From Tissierellia bacterium (lineage in GTDB: Bacteria > Bacillota > Clostridia > Tissierellales > Sedimentibacteraceae), in assembly GCA_012843025.1 (NCBI GenBank), contig DURT01000083.1, forward strand, positions 27,880 to 91,879: a DNA stretch of 64,000 nucleotides. Direction: 5' to 3'. This document shows positions 8,094-17,595 of the stretch, in pieces (positions within the stretch are counted from its first letter, which is position 1; each line of letters starts with the position of its first letter). The translations under genes and the position numbers were made by a program. The notes under the pieces were generated by a model that saw only the letters and a program-made list of their open reading frames with translations, searched no databases and had not been told where the DNA came from.

Positions 8094-9764
8094 TTAAGGA
8101 TCTACCTCCACAATTATTGGAAGTATCATGGGGCTTCTCTTAATTCTATCGTATATAAAGCTGCTTAAAGCATCTTTTATTACTGTTTTTATGTTGTTCC
8201 AATCTTTAGCTTTAGCATCGTCACATTTGCTTAAAGCTTCATTTATAATTCTTTTTGATTCATCTATTAAATCTACATTTTCCCTAACATAGATGAATCC
8301 TCTAGAGACTATCTCCGGTCCCGCAAGAACTCTTCCAGTATTTTTATCTGTAGACAATACAACTATTATCAATCCATTTTCAGATAAAAGTCTTCTGTCT
8401 CGTAAAACAATATTTCCAACATCTCCCACACCTAAACCGTCAACTAGTATATTACCTGATGTTACAGTAGTATTCTTAACAATGGACTTAGATGTAAGTT
8501 CAAATACATCACCGTTTTTTCCAATTACCGCATTTCCTTCAGGCATTCCTAATTCACAGGCTAACTTAGCATGTTGCATTAAATGTCTGAATTCTCCATG
8601 AACAGGAATAAAAAATTTTGGTTTCAAAAGCGTTAGCATTAACTTTAATTCATCTCTTCGAGCGTGGCCGGACACGTGAACCTGGGTCAATGCATCATAT
8701 AGGACCCTGGCTCCCTTCTCATAAAGCATGTTAATTACTCTTGAAACTGTCTTTTCATTTCCAGGTATGGGGTTAGCTGAAATTATTACTAAATCCCCTT
8801 CTTTTATTTGAACTTTCTTATGAGCATTATTAGCCATTCTTGTAAGAGCTGACATAGGCTCCCCTTGGCTGCCAGTTGTGAGAATGACTATTTCTTTATC
8901 TTTTAATCCCTTTAAATCATTAATATTTATAATGGAACCTTCTGGAGCATTTAAATATCCCAACTCCTGGGACACTTTCACTGCATTTACCATACTTCTG
9001 CCTGAAATTGCAACTTTTCTGTTGTTAGCAACGGCAGCATCTATAACTTGTTGCAATCTGTGAACATTGGACGCAAAAGAAGCAACAATTATTCTTGATT
9101 CACAATTGGTAAACAGCTCCATGAATTTTTGGCCTATTGTTTTTTCAGATTCTGTAAATCCTGGTCTCTCAATATTGGTGCTATCAGACATAGCAAGAAG
9201 AACTCCCTTCCTGCCAAGCTCCGCAAATTTCCCTAAATCTATAACTTCGTCATTAATAGGAGTGTAGTCTATTTTAAAGTCTCCTGTGTGAACAATAGTT
9301 CCAATGGGGGTGTCTATAGCAAATCCCACTGAATCAGGAATGCTGTGATTAACCCTTATGGGGGTTACTTTAAAACATCCTAATTTTAATGTTTCTCCTG
9401 CTTTTATTACATTTAAGGAAGCATCTTCAATTTTATGCTCTAACAACTTGTTTTCCACAAGACCTAGAGTAAGTTTCGTTCCGTAAATAGGAACATTTAT
9501 TTTTTGTAACAAATATGGAATTGAACCTATATGGTCTTCGTGACCGTGGGTTAAAATTATTCCCTTTATTTTTTCCTTGTTTTTAATTAAATATGTTATG
9601 TCAGGTATTACAATGTCAATTCCTAACATTTCATCTTCAGGGAAGGCCATTCCCATGTCGATTACTATTATATTGTTACCGTACTCAATAACTGTAGTGT
9701 TTTTTCCTATTTCCCCTAGTCCTCCCAAGGGGATAACTTTTAATTTATGTTTCTTTTCTGCCAT
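8094..9764 (-). CDS. rnj: Ribonuclease J
   Basis: Metallo-beta-lactamase/beta-CASP ribonuclease with 5'-exo and endonuclease activity in mRNA decay and rRNA processing. About 556 residues. Zinc motif LTHGHEDHIGSIPYL (HxHxDH), VNHSIPDS, HTGDFKID, beta-CASP segments SDSTNIERPGFT and PVHGEFRHLM, and the C-terminal domain ending in IIVEVDP. Start at MAEKKHKLK, with AAGGAG at good spacing; the longer frame merely overlaps the fur gene. It overlaps the end of fur by 20 bases, so the two are translationally linked. Confidence 0.93.
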   Translation of the reverse strand: MAEKKHKLKVIPLGGLGEIGKNTTVIEYGNNIIVIDMGMAFPEDEMLGIDIVIPDITYLIKNKEKIKGIILTHGHEDHIGSIPYLLQKINVPIYGTKLTLGLVENKLLEHKIEDASLNVIKAGETLKLGCFKVTPIRVNHSIPDSVGFAIDTPIGTIVHTGDFKIDYTPINDEVIDLGKFAELGRKGVLLAMSDSTNIERPGFTESEKTIGQKFMELFTNCESRIIVASFASNVHRLQQVIDAAVANNRKVAISGRSMVNAVKVSQELGYLNAPEGSIININDLKGLKDKEIVILTTGSQGEPMSALTRMANNAHKKVQIKEGDLVIISANPIPGNEKTVSRVINMLYEKGARVLYDALTQVHVSGHARRDELKLMLTLLKPKFFIPVHGEFRHLMQHAKLACELGMPEGNAVIGKNGDVFELTSKSIVKNTTVTSGNILVDGLGVGDVGNIVLRDRRLLSENGLIIVVLSTDKNTGRVLAGPEIVSRGFIYVRENVDLIDESKRIINEALSKCDDAKAKDWNNIKTVIKDALSSFIYDRIKRSPMILPIIVEVDP

Positions 9765-10206
9765 TCTTATTCTCCTTCTCTCTGCATTGACTGCAGATTC
9801 CGGTGAATTTGACAACATGATTTTGTATCTCAAAATTGTATTGTTTTTCTATAATTTCTTCCAATGAATTCATAAGATCTTCTTTAACTTCTATGATTTT
9901 ACCGCATTGTTTACATAACAAGTGATGATGTTGATGAACTTCGTTATCATGAGGTAACAAAATTTCATATCTCAAATATCCATCATCAAAATCATGCTTA
10001 TAAACAAGTCCTATTTCTTCAAAAAGTAGAAGTGTTCGATAAACCGTAGCTATTCCAATCTTAGGGTTTTTTACTTTAATAAGATTGTAAATTTCCTCTG
10101 TAGACAAGTGCATATCCTTGTTTTCCAAAAGCACTTCATAGAGAAGTTTTCTTTGTACCGTTTTCTTATATCCGTTTTTATCCAGTAATTCTCCTAAACG
10201 ATTCAT
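9745..10206 (-). CDS. fur: Fur-family metalloregulator
   Basis: DNA-binding repressor of the Fur/PerR/Zur family, 153 residues. N-terminal winged helix (TVQRKLLYEVLLENKD, GIATVYRTLLLFEEIGL), then the metal-sensing part HQHHHLLCKQCGKI, and the C-terminal CSQC that completes the structural zinc site. Ligand residues alone do not decide between iron, zinc and peroxide sensing; Fur is the default call. It lies in the run alaS-ireB-ruvX-DUF1292-fur that is common in Clostridia, and its stop overlaps the RNase J start. Confidence 0.85.
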   Translation of the reverse strand: MNRLGELLDKNGYKKTVQRKLLYEVLLENKDMHLSTEEIYNLIKVKNPKIGIATVYRTLLLFEEIGLVYKHDFDDGYLRYEILLPHDNEVHQHHHLLCKQCGKIIEVKEDLMNSLEEIIEKQYNFEIQNHVVKFTGICSQCREKENKNGRKET

Positions 10207-10230
10207 GACACATCCCCCCCAAGATTATAG

Positions 10231-10476
10231 CTAAATTAAATCATCAGCAATACCTTCATACATTTCCTGAACTTCTTTGATCTCTTCTTCATCTTCTACT
10301 TTTATCAGCACAATACTTCCATCTTCCGCTTCTTCCACATAGTAAATCATACCTTCATCGGAGTTGATTTTATGAAGGACAGCATACAAAGTATCATCCA
10401 TATGAAAAGTCGCTTCCACAACTAATTTTTCTAATTCTCCTTCATCATTAATTAATTCAATAATATTGTCTTCCAT
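10231..10476 (-). CDS. DUF1292 (YrzB-like) protein
   Basis: 81-residue, very acidic protein of the DUF1292/YrzB family (IIELINDEGELEKLVVEATFHMDD, YAVLHKINSDEGMIYYVEEAEDG). No biochemical function is established for the family. It follows ruvX by 14 bases, the standard place for this gene in Firmicutes, and AAAGGAG precedes its ATG. Confidence 0.85.
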   Translation of the reverse strand: MEDNIIELINDEGELEKLVVEATFHMDDTLYAVLHKINSDEGMIYYVEEAEDGSIVLIKVEDEEEIKEVQEMYEGIADDLI

Positions 10477-10490
10477 AGATACTCCTTTGC

Positions 10491-10904
10491 TTATTTTACA
10501 CGCTGCATATAGCTTGAAAGAATCTGAACTGCGGCTAACTTATCTATCACTTCTTTTCTTTTTTTCCTTCTTACATCGGCTTCTATCAACATTCTTTCCG
10601 ACATGGTTGTGGTAAATCTTTCATCTTCCAATTCTACAGGTAAATCGATATGTTTTTTCATCTTTTCTAAAAACTCTAGTACTTTTTCCCCTTGAACTCC
10701 AATGGTACCGTCTAACATTTTTGGAATTCCTACTATTATTTTCGTTACCTGGTACTGGTCAATCAGTTTTTTAAGTTCCGCCATATCCTTTTTAATACTC
10801 GTTCTTTTTATTGTGGTCACTCCCTGAGCAGTAATCATCAGTAAATCACTGACTGCAACTCCGATTGTTTTATCTCCCACATCCAAACCCATCAATCTGT
10901 CCAT
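10491..10904 (-). CDS. ruvX: RuvX/YqgF Holliday-junction-resolvase-like nuclease
   Basis: RNase H-like fold protein of about 137 residues implicated in 16S rRNA 5'-end processing and as a putative junction resolvase. Motifs: [16 protein letters not shown] with the first catalytic Asp, [14 protein letters not shown], and [15 protein letters not shown] near the C-terminus. The start MDRLMGLD follows ATGAGG at workable spacing; a longer in-frame start would run into the aldo/keto reductase gene. It sits 7 bases after that gene, and the usual neighbour ireB lies on the far side of it. Confidence 0.88.
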   Translation of the reverse strand: MDRLMGLDVGDKTIGVAVSDLLMITAQGVTTIKRTSIKKDMAELKKLIDQYQVTKIIVGIPKMLDGTIGVQGEKVLEFLEKMKKHIDLPVELEDERFTTTMSERMLIEADVRRKKRKEVIDKLAAVQILSSYMQRVK

Positions 10905-10911
10905 AAAAACC

Positions 10912-11859
10912 TCATACAATTTTGATATAAAAATCCTTGCATTCACCGGCGCAATAGCTGCACAAAACACACTTTTCCATATCGACAACACATTTGCCAT
11001 CAATTATTTCAAGGGCATTTTGTCTGCACTTCCTTGCGCATTTTCCGCATCCAATGCAATAATCTTCAACGACTAACCTACGTTTTTGTTTTTTAATTTT
11101 ATTTATAATGTTAATATTTAACTCATTATTTTCTAAATAACTTATATTTGCATCTATCTCTTCAATGGTACTCATACCTACTGCTATAGAATCTACAAAA
11201 CTTAAACTGTTTATACAATCAAAAGCTTTTTTAGTTTCACCTATAAGGTGGCCGCCTCCGTAAATTTTCATCGCCATTATGAATTTGGCATGTTCTTTTG
11301 CCTCTTTAAGGGCGGCACACATATCTTCAAAAGTACCATCCTGTATTCCTATTCCTTTATAGTTAATAATAGGGAAAATAAATTCTATTTCCTTAAACTT
11401 TATAGAATCTCTGACTGCTTCTACCCTGTGGGTAGATATTCCAAAATGTTTTATTATTCCTTCTTCCTTGTACTCCATGAAACGTTTCACAGCTTCATAA
11501 TGGCCTAAAAAATTGTTCCCGTTATCCTGTTCGTGGAGCATAAATACGTCTATATAATCTGTATTCATTTCTTTTAAAGCTTTGTTGACACTATATTCTG
11601 CAGTTTTTTTATCGTAAGCATAGCTTTTAGAAGCTATACATATTTTATCCCTGTCTTTATCTTTTATGAATTCCTTTAATATTTTATAATTATCATAAAG
11701 TTCAGCTGTATCGAAAAAATTTATTCCTTGTTCATAAGCATAATTTAATAAAAACACTTTATTTTCAATAGTATCAAAATTTTGTAAATTACTTAATGCC
11801 AATGTGCCATAACATAGCTTTGATACTTTTTTATTTTCAAAAAAATTAATATATTTCAT
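10912..11859 (-). CDS. Aldo/keto reductase with C-terminal two-cluster ferredoxin domain
   Basis: About 315 residues. The N-terminal AKR barrel carries [11 protein letters not shown] (catalytic Asp/Tyr), CIASKSY (Lys) and DVFMLHEQD (His); the C-terminus has two CxxCxxCxxxC clusters ([22 protein letters not shown]), so two 4Fe-4S centres are likely. The architecture matches the predicted AKR-ferredoxin oxidoreductases common in Clostridia; substrate unknown. It separates ireB from ruvX, which are normally adjacent, so it looks inserted. No clear ribosome site precedes the ATG. A GGGGACA/TGTCCCC palindrome sits just upstream. Confidence 0.85.
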   Translation of the reverse strand: MKYINFFENKKVSKLCYGTLALSNLQNFDTIENKVFLLNYAYEQGINFFDTAELYDNYKILKEFIKDKDRDKICIASKSYAYDKKTAEYSVNKALKEMNTDYIDVFMLHEQDNGNNFLGHYEAVKRFMEYKEEGIIKHFGISTHRVEAVRDSIKFKEIEFIFPIINYKGIGIQDGTFEDMCAALKEAKEHAKFIMAMKIYGGGHLIGETKKAFDCINSLSFVDSIAVGMSTIEEIDANISYLENNELNINIINKIKKQKRRLVVEDYCIGCGKCARKCRQNALEIIDGKCVVDMEKCVLCSYCAGECKDFYIKIV

Positions 11860-11873
11860 ATTCAATAAATATT

Positions 11874-11920
11874 GGGGACAATCCTCTATTTACTAGAAAG
11901 GTTCCTAATGAGGTGTCCCC
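11874..11920. repeat. Palindrome with GGGGACA/TGTCCCC ends
   Basis: GGGGACAATCCTC (11874-11886) can pair with GAGGTGTCCCC (11910-11920) around a 23-base centre. There is no T-run on either strand, so it resembles a REP-like element rather than a terminator. It lies between ireB and the aldo/keto reductase gene. Confidence 0.45.
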
Positions 11921-11932
11921 GTTCCTCTTACT

Positions 11933-12193
11933 TTATAGGTCTATTACGTTTAAGTAAACATTTAATATTTCTTCTAATATTTCGTCTCTTTCTATTTTTC
12001 TGATTAAACTTCTAGCATTATTGTGATTAGTAATATAAGTAGGATCCCCAGACAATATGTATCCAATGAGCTGATTGTTAGGATTATATCCTTTTTCTTT
12101 CAATGACTGATAAACCTGTGAAAGTATCTCCCGGGCTTCATTTAAGGAATCCAATTTATAATCAAATTTCGCCGTACTATTAGTATTATCCAT
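11933..12193 (-). CDS. ireB: IreB family regulatory phosphoprotein (DUF965)
   Basis: Small protein of about 86 residues, family DUF965; IreB of Enterococcus faecalis is phosphorylated by the PASTA kinase IreK and lowers cephalosporin resistance. [42 protein letters not shown] and the helix after it match the family. The start at [10 protein letters not shown] carries the Thr/Ser-rich N-terminus where phosphorylation occurs in the family. It follows alaS, as in most Firmicutes. Confidence 0.88.
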   Translation of the reverse strand: MDNTNSTAKFDYKLDSLNEAREILSQVYQSLKEKGYNPNNQLIGYILSGDPTYITNHNNARSLIRKIERDEILEEILNVYLNVIDL

Positions 12194-12288
12194 AATACCA
12201 CCCCTTAGCATCCATTATATTGTACTACAATTACACTATAAAATCAAATGTTAATTCATATATTTACCATTCTTAGAATAGATTGCTT

Positions 12289-14922
12289 TTATAGTGATAC
12301 TAACATTTTTCTCACTGCATCTAATGCTTCATCTATTTTTCCGGGGTTCTTTCCACCTGCCTGGGCAAAGTCGGGTCTTCCCCCTCCGCCGCCTCCTGTA
12401 ATTTTTGCAGCTTCTTTAACTATATTTCCTGCTAAAATTCCTTTTTGAACCAAGTCCTTGGTAACAGCTGATACCAAAAGAACTTTTCCTCCTGTATCTG
12501 ATGCCAGCAAAATGACACAACTTTGGTTTTTGTCCTTTATTCTATCAGCTATTTCTCTTAAACTTCCTGCATCCTTGTCTTTAAATTTCAAGGCAAAGTA
12601 TTTAATACCCTTAATTTCTTCAAATTCATTTAATATAGTATCCATATTAAATTTCAACAGCTCGTTGCTTAACTTCTGGATTTCTTTTTCCTTTTCCTTT
12701 ACTTCTTTCTTAAGTGAATTTACCTTGCTTACTATTTCATCCTTAGATGCTTTCATGGATAAAGAAAGTTCTTCGGTTATATGGTCTAATTCAAATAAAT
12801 ATTCCAAGGCTGCCTTTCCGGTTATTGCCTCAATTCTTCTTATTCCTGAAGCAATACTACCTTCGGAAATAATTTTAAACAATCCAATTTTAGCAGTATA
12901 GTCAACGTGAGTTCCACCACACAATTCCTTGCTGAAATCTCCCACACTTACAACTCGTACCTTTTCATCGTACTTTTCATCGAATAAAGCTACTGCCCCT
13001 GAATTTTTAGCCTCTTCCAAAGTCATTATATCCGTATTTACGGTATAATCGGATAGAATTATTTCATTTACTCTTTTTTCAATTTTCTTTAGGGTTTTAT
13101 GGTCAACGGCTTCAAAATGGGTATAGTCAAATCTAAGTCTGTCATCTGATACATAGGAACCTGCCTGATTGATATGTTCCCCTAAAATTTCCTTTAAAGC
13201 TTTATGAAGTATATGTGTAACTGTATGATTTTTCGCAGTGTTTTTTCTCTGTTCTGAATTTACTGTGGCCTTAACTTTGTTACCCAAGGAAATACTTCCC
13301 TTTACAATACTTACCTCATGAAGGTATATATTGTTAAGTTTCTTTGTGTTGGTAACTTTTGCTAAAAATTCTTCTGAAATAAGCTCTCCAGTATCTCCCC
13401 TTTGACCTCCTCCTTCTGCGTAAAAGGGTGTCTTATCAAGAACTAATATTCCTTTTTGTCCTTCTTCTATGGCGTTAACTTGTTCCGAATCTAAAACAAT
13501 TGCAACAACTTCACCCTCATCGGTTAAAGTATCGTAACCTGTAAAAATAGTATCTCCTGCTTCAATATTAAAGTCCAAATCCCTCCAACCAGAATCTCCC
13601 GTCTTTTCCCTTGCACTTCTTGCCATTTCTCTATGCTCTTCCATAGTTTCTATAAATTCATCCTTATTAATGCCAAATCCATTTTCAGCTAATATTTCTT
13701 CCGTAAGCTCTGATGGAAAGCCATAAGTATCATAAAGTCTGAAGGCTGTTTTGCCATCCAATACTTTTTTACCAGAATTTTTTAAGGATTCAATTTCTTT
13801 CATTAAGAGTTCAAGGCCTTGGTCTATAGTAATTTTAAACTTTTCTTCTTCTAACTCCACAACTTTTAATATGTAGTTTTCCTTTTCCCCTAATTCCGGG
13901 TATGCTTCTTTCCAATTATCAATTACAACCTTAACAGTCTTAGTTAAGAATTCATTATGTATTCCAAGAGATTTTCCTTTTCGTATTGCTCTTCTTATTA
14001 GTCGTCTTAAAACATAACCTCTTCCCTCGTTGGATGGTATTACTCCATCACCTATCATAAAAGCAGCTGCTCTGGAATGGTCGCAAATTATTTTCATGGC
14101 AACATCATGTTTATTGTCGGAGCCATAGGGTATGGATGAGATTTCTGATACTTTCTTTACAATTGAAACTAATGGCTCCACATCAAATACGGTAGGTTTA
14201 TCCTGAAGTACCGCAGCCACTCGTTCAAGTCCCATTCCCGTATCTATATTGGGATTTGGAAGAGGATGGTATATTCCTTCTTCGTCTTTGTCAAATTGGG
14301 TAAAAACAAGGTTCCATATTTCTATGTATCTGTTACAGTCACATCCTGGCTTACAATCAGGTGAGCCGCAACCCCTCTTATCTCCAGTATCATAGTATAT
14401 TTCCGAACAAGGTCCGCTTGGTCCTACCTCTAATTCCCAGAAATTATCTTCCTTCCCCAATCTAACTATTTTTTCCTTAGGAAGACCTACTATTTTATGC
14501 CAAATTTCTTCAGCTTCATCATCTTCTAAATAAACGGTAACCCAGAGTCTATCCTTGTCAATTTTTAAAACATCCGTTAAAAATTCCCAAGCCCATGTAA
14601 TGGCTTCTTCCTTGAAATAATCTCCAAAGGAGAAATTTCCGAGCATTTCAAAAAAGGTTAAATGTCTTGCCGTTAAACCTACATTATCAATATCTCCAGT
14701 TCTTACACATTTTTGACAAGTTGCCATTCTCTTTGAAGGGGGAACTTCCGCTCCTGTAAAATATTTTTTCAAAGGAGCCATACCTGCACCAATAAGTAAT
14801 AAGCTCTTGTCATTTTTAGGAATTAATGAATAGCTTTGCTCCGTTAAATGTTCCTTACTTTTAAAAAAATTCAGATATTCTTTTCGTATGTTATTTATTG
14901 AAAATCTATTTAATGTATCCAT
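12289..14922 (-). CDS. alaS: Alanine--tRNA ligase
   Basis: Charges tRNA-Ala and clears mischarged Ser/Gly. 877 residues, full length. Class II aminoacylation core at the N-terminus (RMATCQKCVRTGDIDNVG, TFFEMLGNFSFGDYF, GMGLERVAAVLQ), editing domain with HTVTHILHKALKEI and the zinc motif CGGTHVDYT, then the coiled coil and the C-terminal glycine-rich GGGGGGRPDFAQAGG. The ATG is preceded by a GGAGG-type site. First gene of the alaS-ireB-(AKR)-ruvX-DUF1292-fur-rnj strand run, with its own promoter. No T-box was found in the short leader. Confidence 0.97.
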   Translation of the reverse strand: MDTLNRFSINNIRKEYLNFFKSKEHLTEQSYSLIPKNDKSLLLIGAGMAPLKKYFTGAEVPPSKRMATCQKCVRTGDIDNVGLTARHLTFFEMLGNFSFGDYFKEEAITWAWEFLTDVLKIDKDRLWVTVYLEDDEAEEIWHKIVGLPKEKIVRLGKEDNFWELEVGPSGPCSEIYYDTGDKRGCGSPDCKPGCDCNRYIEIWNLVFTQFDKDEEGIYHPLPNPNIDTGMGLERVAAVLQDKPTVFDVEPLVSIVKKVSEISSIPYGSDNKHDVAMKIICDHSRAAAFMIGDGVIPSNEGRGYVLRRLIRRAIRKGKSLGIHNEFLTKTVKVVIDNWKEAYPELGEKENYILKVVELEEEKFKITIDQGLELLMKEIESLKNSGKKVLDGKTAFRLYDTYGFPSELTEEILAENGFGINKDEFIETMEEHREMARSAREKTGDSGWRDLDFNIEAGDTIFTGYDTLTDEGEVVAIVLDSEQVNAIEEGQKGILVLDKTPFYAEGGGQRGDTGELISEEFLAKVTNTKKLNNIYLHEVSIVKGSISLGNKVKATVNSEQRKNTAKNHTVTHILHKALKEILGEHINQAGSYVSDDRLRFDYTHFEAVDHKTLKKIEKRVNEIILSDYTVNTDIMTLEEAKNSGAVALFDEKYDEKVRVVSVGDFSKELCGGTHVDYTAKIGLFKIISEGSIASGIRRIEAITGKAALEYLFELDHITEELSLSMKASKDEIVSKVNSLKKEVKEKEKEIQKLSNELLKFNMDTILNEFEEIKGIKYFALKFKDKDAGSLREIADRIKDKNQSCVILLASDTGGKVLLVSAVTKDLVQKGILAGNIVKEAAKITGGGGGGRPDFAQAGGKNPGKIDEALDAVRKMLVSL

Positions 14923-14951
14923 TGTTCCTCCAGTATACTATTGTTTATGTG

Positions 14952-14981
14952 ATTATAATGTATTCTTTCTCAAATTGTCAA
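14952..14981 (-). promoter_or_regulatory. Sigma-A promoter for alaS
   Basis: Minus-strand TTGACA and TATAAT with an 18-base spacer, about 30 bases before the alaS ATG. Confidence 0.75.
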
Positions 14982-15008
14982 CAGCAATTCACTGCACCAC
15001 AGAATATA

Positions 15009-15034
15009 TAAAATTGAGCAGGATGTCCTGCTCG
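15009..15034 (-). terminator. Hairpin after iscU
   Basis: GAGCAGGA/TCCTGCTC forms an 8-bp stem, followed on the minus strand by AATTTTATAT. It sits between the end of iscU and the alaS promoter. Confidence 0.55.
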
Positions 15035-15054
15035 AATTGATTATTATGAAATTG

Positions 15055-15087
15055 GGTTAGGTCATTAATAAAGGTTAGGTCATTAAT
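15055..15087. repeat. 15-bp direct repeat at the 3' end of iscU
   Basis: GGTTAGGTCATTAAT occurs at 15055-15069 and 15073-15087. The second copy includes the iscU stop codon and last His codon, so it looks like a small local duplication. Confidence 0.6.
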
Positions 15088-15508
15088 GACAATGGACTTC
15101 GTCGTCTTCTGGTTTATAGTTTTCCAATCCTTTTATAACCTTATTAGTTTTTTGAGCGTAATCGTAAAGGGCTGACTTTACAGCTTGTTCAGCAAGTACA
15201 GAGCAGTGAACCTTCACAGGAGGAAGTCCTCCCAAAGCTTCTATAACAGCCTTATTAGTCATTGTTACTGCTTCATGTATACTTTTACCCTTTATAAGTT
15301 CCGTTGCCATACTTGATGATGCAATTGCGGAACCGCAACCAAAGGTTTCAAACTTTACATCCTCTATAATATCATCTTTTATTTTTAAGTAAATTTTCAT
15401 TATATCTCCGCATTTGGGGTTGCCAACCTGACCTACTCCATCTGCATTCTCTATACTTCCTACGTTCCTTGGATTTCTGAAGTGATCCATCACTGCTTCT
15501 GTATACAT
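15083..15508 (-). CDS. iscU: Iron-sulfur cluster scaffold protein, NifU/IscU type
   Basis: Assembles nascent Fe-S clusters from sulfide supplied by the cysteine desulfurase. 141 residues. Three cluster cysteines are visible: VGNPKCGDIMKIYL, FETFGCGSAIASSSMATE and VHCSVLAEQAVK. The start MYTEAVMDHFRNPRN follows AGGAGG. Short C-terminal tail DDEVHCH with an extra cysteine, as in other clostridial members. It follows iscS by 12 bases, so the desulfurase and scaffold are co-made; the Rrf2 regulator gene precedes both. Confidence 0.94.
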   Translation of the reverse strand: MYTEAVMDHFRNPRNVGSIENADGVGQVGNPKCGDIMKIYLKIKDDIIEDVKFETFGCGSAIASSSMATELIKGKSIHEAVTMTNKAVIEALGGLPPVKVHCSVLAEQAVKSALYDYAQKTNKVIKGLENYKPEDDEVHCH

Positions 15509-15520
15509 TTTTTCCTCCTA

Positions 15521-16708
15521 TTAGCTATTCTTTAAGTCTTCGTCATTTTTAATTGGTGACATTGATCTTAATTTTTCAATAATTTTTTTCATAGTTTCAA
15601 TTGTATAATCTATATCTTCTTCTGTTATTTCCTCATTTAGTGTAAATCGAATGGAACCGTGAGCCGTACCGTGGTCAAGTCCAGTAGCCAATAGAACGTG
15701 GGAAGGATCCAAAGACCCTGAAGTACAAGCGGAGCCACTAGAAGCAGAAATTCCTTCCATGTCCAATAATAGTAGTATGGATTCTCCTTCGACATATTTA
15801 TAAGAAAAATTAACATTATTAGCTAATCTCTTAGTTGGATGTCCATTTAAAATTACATGGGGAATATTCTTCTGAATTCCTTCTATTAATCTGTCCCTTA
15901 AAGCCGTTACTCTTTCTAAGTAAGAATCAAAATCACGTTTTACAATTTCTACAGCTTTTCCGAAACCTACAATATTCTGAACTCCTTCTGTTCCAGCTCT
16001 TCTTCCTCTTTCTTGACCTCCGCCGTGAACGAAGTTATCAATACGGGTACCTTTTCTTATATAAAGTGCGCCTATTCCCTTTGGTCCACCGATTTTATGA
16101 GCAGACATTGACAATAAGTCAATATTTTGTTTCTGTACATCTATTTTTACACTTCCCAATGCCTGAACTCCGTCTACATGGAACAATATTTTATTCTCTT
16201 TAGCTATTTTCCCTATTTCTTCTATAGGTTGAATAGTACCTATTTCATTATTTGCAAACATTATGGAAATAAGCATTGTTTCTGGCTTAATTGCCTTTTT
16301 TAATTGTTCCAAATCAACTAGTCCGTATTTATCCACATCTAAATAAGTTGTTTCTACACCGAATTTCTCTAAATATTTACAGGTATTAAGTATGGCATGA
16401 TGCTCTATTTTACTAGTTATTATATGATTTTTACCCTTGTTTAGGTTAGCGAAAGCAACTCCCTTTAAAGCCCAATTATCTGCTTCTGTACCGCCGGCAG
16501 TAAAATATATTTCCTTTTCATCGGCGTTTAAAAATTCGGCTATAGTCCTTCTTGCTTTTTCTACTGCTTCCTTTGATTTCCTTCCTAATTCGTATAATTG
16601 ACTTGAAGGATTTCCATAAAATTTGTCAAAATAATTATTCATTTCCTCGATTACTTCTTTTTTTACTCTCGTAGTTGCAGCATTGTCAAGATATACTTTC
16701 CTGCTCAT
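15521..16708 (-). CDS. iscS: Cysteine desulfurase, NifS/IscS type
   Basis: PLP enzyme that takes sulfur from cysteine as persulfide for Fe-S assembly. 395 residues. YLDNAATTRVKKEV at the N-terminus, FTAGGTEADNWALKG, PLP lysine in MSAHKIGGPKGIGALY, and the mobile-loop catalytic cysteine in ISASSGSACTSGSLDPSHVL. The ATG follows GGAGG. It overlaps the end of the Rrf2 regulator gene by 23 bases and is followed by iscU, an Rrf2-IscS-IscU unit typical of Clostridia. Confidence 0.95.
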   Translation of the reverse strand: MSRKVYLDNAATTRVKKEVIEEMNNYFDKFYGNPSSQLYELGRKSKEAVEKARRTIAEFLNADEKEIYFTAGGTEADNWALKGVAFANLNKGKNHIITSKIEHHAILNTCKYLEKFGVETTYLDVDKYGLVDLEQLKKAIKPETMLISIMFANNEIGTIQPIEEIGKIAKENKILFHVDGVQALGSVKIDVQKQNIDLLSMSAHKIGGPKGIGALYIRKGTRIDNFVHGGGQERGRRAGTEGVQNIVGFGKAVEIVKRDFDSYLERVTALRDRLIEGIQKNIPHVILNGHPTKRLANNVNFSYKYVEGESILLLLDMEGISASSGSACTSGSLDPSHVLLATGLDHGTAHGSIRFTLNEEITEEDIDYTIETMKKIIEKLRSMSPIKNDEDLKNS

Positions 16709-17129
16709 TGTTTTCCTCCAATAAATTGTATTTTTCCGTCTTCATATCAGCTAAAGTAATATTATCTATTACATGGTTAATACTGTTCTCGATTTTCTCG
16801 AATATTACCCTGGTTGCACACACTGCCTCTCTAGAACAAACTTCTTTACTTATACATTCCGAAGTGGTAATATCTCCTTCCAATGCTCTGAGTATCATTC
16901 CCACAGTAATTTCTTTCGGATCTTTAGCAAGAAGATAGCCACCCTGAGGACCTCTTACAGTTTCTATATAGCCTTTTTTCCTTAATATAGCAAATAGTTG
17001 TTCTAAGTAACTTTCCGACATATCGTACTTACTTGATATTTTTTTCAGAGAAACAGGACCTAATCCATAGTTCATTGAAAGTTCAAATACTGCCTTTAGA
17101 CCATATCTGCCCTTTGTCGATAAAATCAT
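16686..17129 (-). CDS. iscR: Rrf2-family regulator (IscR/CymR-like) of the isc genes
   Basis: Winged-helix Rrf2-family DNA-binding protein, about 147 residues. N-terminus MILSTKGRYGLKAVFELSMNYG, recognition region SESYLEQLFAILRKKGYIETVRGPQGGYLLAK, and three cysteines in the loop TTSECISKEVCSREAVCATRV, fitting an Fe-S-binding IscR-like sensor rather than the cysteine-lacking CymR. The start follows AAAGGAG; a longer in-frame start would overlap the promoter. Co-transcribed with iscS and iscU, so autoregulation is likely (inference). Confidence 0.88.
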   Translation of the reverse strand: MILSTKGRYGLKAVFELSMNYGLGPVSLKKISSKYDMSESYLEQLFAILRKKGYIETVRGPQGGYLLAKDPKEITVGMILRALEGDITTSECISKEVCSREAVCATRVIFEKIENSINHVIDNITLADMKTEKYNLLEENNEQESIS

Positions 17130-17178
17130 CTCTGCTCTCCTTTCATGCAATCCCCAGTAAATAAGTAGGGTATAGTTT

Positions 17179-17207
17179 ATTATAGAATACCCCAGTAAAA
17201 TTGTCAA
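17179..17207 (-). promoter_or_regulatory. Consensus promoter for iscR-iscS-iscU with overlapping dyad
   Basis: Minus-strand TTGACA, 17-base spacer, TATAAT: a perfect match to the housekeeping consensus. GGGGTATTC in the spacer and CTATACCC past the -10 form an imperfect dyad, a reasonable place for the Rrf2 regulator to bind (inference). Confidence 0.85.
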
Positions 17208-17258
17208 CATTAAAAAAAGAAAAATAAGAAAAATAATTTTCTTATTTCTCTCTATAGA

Positions 17259-17519
17259 TTAAGGTAATAATTTATATACATAGGTACCGTTACGATAAGT
17301 ACCGAAGTAGACATTACTTACGGGAAATCTACCTTTACATTCTTTTAACACTATATCTAAGGTATCACGATTGAATACTTTTATACACAAGTCACATTCA
17401 TTTTTAATACTAAAAGGAGTTTGAGTCAGTCTTATATTTTTAACTCCATATCCTTGAAGTTTGTTGAATGCGGCAATAGCATAATTTCCATGCTTAAAAG
17501 TAACAATATAAACTTCCAT
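17259..17519 (-). CDS. DUF3343 family protein
   Basis: About 86 residues, resembling DUF3343, sometimes annotated as a putative Se/S carrier-like protein. The N-terminus MEVYIVTFKHGNYAIAAFNKLQ and KNECDLCIKVF with two cysteines fit. The start is the ATG right after GGAGG. Function is not established. It is a separate unit between iscR and a hypothetical gene on the same strand. Confidence 0.7.
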   Translation of the reverse strand: MEVYIVTFKHGNYAIAAFNKLQGYGVKNIRLTQTPFSIKNECDLCIKVFNRDTLDIVLKECKGRFPVSNVYFGTYRNGTYVYKLLP

Positions 17520-17595
17520 ATGCCAGCCTCCTTTATATATTGTATTAATCAATTTTAATAAAGGTTACATGGAGGCTAGTTAATATAATATAAAG

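Noticed and set aside
12458..12901. Plus-strand frame of 147 codons inside alaS
   Set aside because: Lies wholly within a well-supported gene on the other strand, with no ribosome site or motif.
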